Below, in pieces: positions 12,210-12,378 of a stretch of DNA of 12,378 nucleotides. The notes beneath the pieces are model-generated. The model did no database searches and was not told the origin of the DNA. It saw only the letters and a program-made list of their open reading frames with translations. This DNA is from Achromobacter sp. (GTDB lineage: Bacteria > Pseudomonadota > Gammaproteobacteria > Burkholderiales > Burkholderiaceae_B), in the NCBI GenBank assembly GCA_003454835.1, contig DMTA01000376.1, forward strand, positions 1-12,378. The letters run 5' to 3'. The stretch's first letter is position 1, and each line of letters begins with the position of its first letter. Made by a program: the position numbers and the translations under genes.

Positions 12210-12378
12210 ATGCCCCTGCCCACCCTGATGCCGCCTGCCGTGTTCGTCACCGGGACCGATACCGAGATCGGCAAGACCGCCAGCAGCACCGCGCTGCTGC
12301 ATGCGCTGCGCCGGCGCGGGCTGCGCGCGGTGGGCATGAAGCCGGTGGCCAGTGGCAGCCAGGACCTGGGCCACGGCC
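12210..12378 (+). CDS. bioD: Dethiobiotin synthetase, 5' part only
   Basis: The first 56 residues are present; the gene runs off the right edge. [13 protein letters not shown] (residues 11-23) is the BioD P-loop, with K22 and T23 in the nucleotide-binding site. MKPVASG (43-49) carries the next conserved lysine (K44), which contacts substrate in this family. The enzyme closes the ureido ring of dethiobiotin from DAPA, CO2 and ATP in the cytoplasm, the penultimate step of biotin synthesis. The ATG at 12210 is chosen because GGAG lies six bases before it; M7 is a less likely alternative. It is divergent from the chimeric ORF across 67 bp. That gap contains GATAAT (12174-12179), a good -10 match, but no clear -35. 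Whether other bio genes follow cannot be seen. Confidence 0.92.
   Translation, partial: MPLPTLMPPAVFVTGTDTEIGKTASSTALLHALRRRGLRAVGMKPVASGSQDLGHG

Noticed and set aside
1..12378. CRISPR array, tRNA, rRNA, insertion sequence or phage attachment site
   Set aside because: No regular repeat-spacer pattern, cloverleaf, transposase motif or terminal inverted repeat was found on reading both strands.

Overview
The window reads as chromosome of a high-GC betaproteobacterium, most likely Alcaligenaceae (Bordetella/Achromobacter group). The pointers are two Bug-type periplasmic solute-binding proteins with no transporter genes beside them, a LysR regulator, a DUF3829 lipoprotein, an RskA-type anti-sigma fragment and a bioD start. 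The species cannot be fixed from the sequence alone.

Layout. (1) Positions 1-3734 form a small catabolic/uptake cluster. A minus-strand pair (an amidohydrolase cut by the window edge, and Bug protein 1) is transcribed away from a plus-strand LysR regulator, which is followed by Bug protein 2. The divergent region holds a perfect 9+4+9 inverted repeat that is a good candidate for the LysR operator. (2) Positions 3735-4050 hold no intact gene. They contain the 3' ends of two different genes, a minus-strand NDP-forming acyl-CoA synthetase and a plus-strand probable IclR-type regulator, abutting tail-outward. This is what a deletion that removed the 5' halves of a divergent pair would leave. (3) Positions 4051-6644 carry a class D (OXA-type) beta-lactamase divergent from a 533-residue protein of unknown function. 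Base composition is visibly lower in GC here than in the flanks. (4) Positions 6667-10581 carry a 516-residue leucine-rich-repeat-like protein of unknown role and a cytoplasmic BisC-type molybdopterin sulfoxide reductase, both on the minus strand. (5) Positions 10709-12378 carry a DUF3829/YiiG-like lipoprotein and a chimeric ORF. The chimera joins the N-terminal half of free methionine-R-sulfoxide reductase (GAF fold) in frame to the C-terminal tail of an RskA-type anti-sigma factor. The start of bioD lies divergent to it.

How the genes relate. The Bug/LysR/amidohydrolase group probably handles capture and catabolism of an organic acid or related compound. BisC can recycle oxidised biotin and the S form of free methionine sulfoxide, whereas the enzyme for the R form is broken in this window. 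The two fusion scars, neither beside a recognisable insertion sequence, suggest a lineage that has lost genes by simple deletions. No CRISPR array, tRNA, rRNA, transposase or phage gene was seen. The most notable items are the two deletion scars and the beta-lactamase with its uncharacterised divergent partner; no clear multi-gene novel system is visible.
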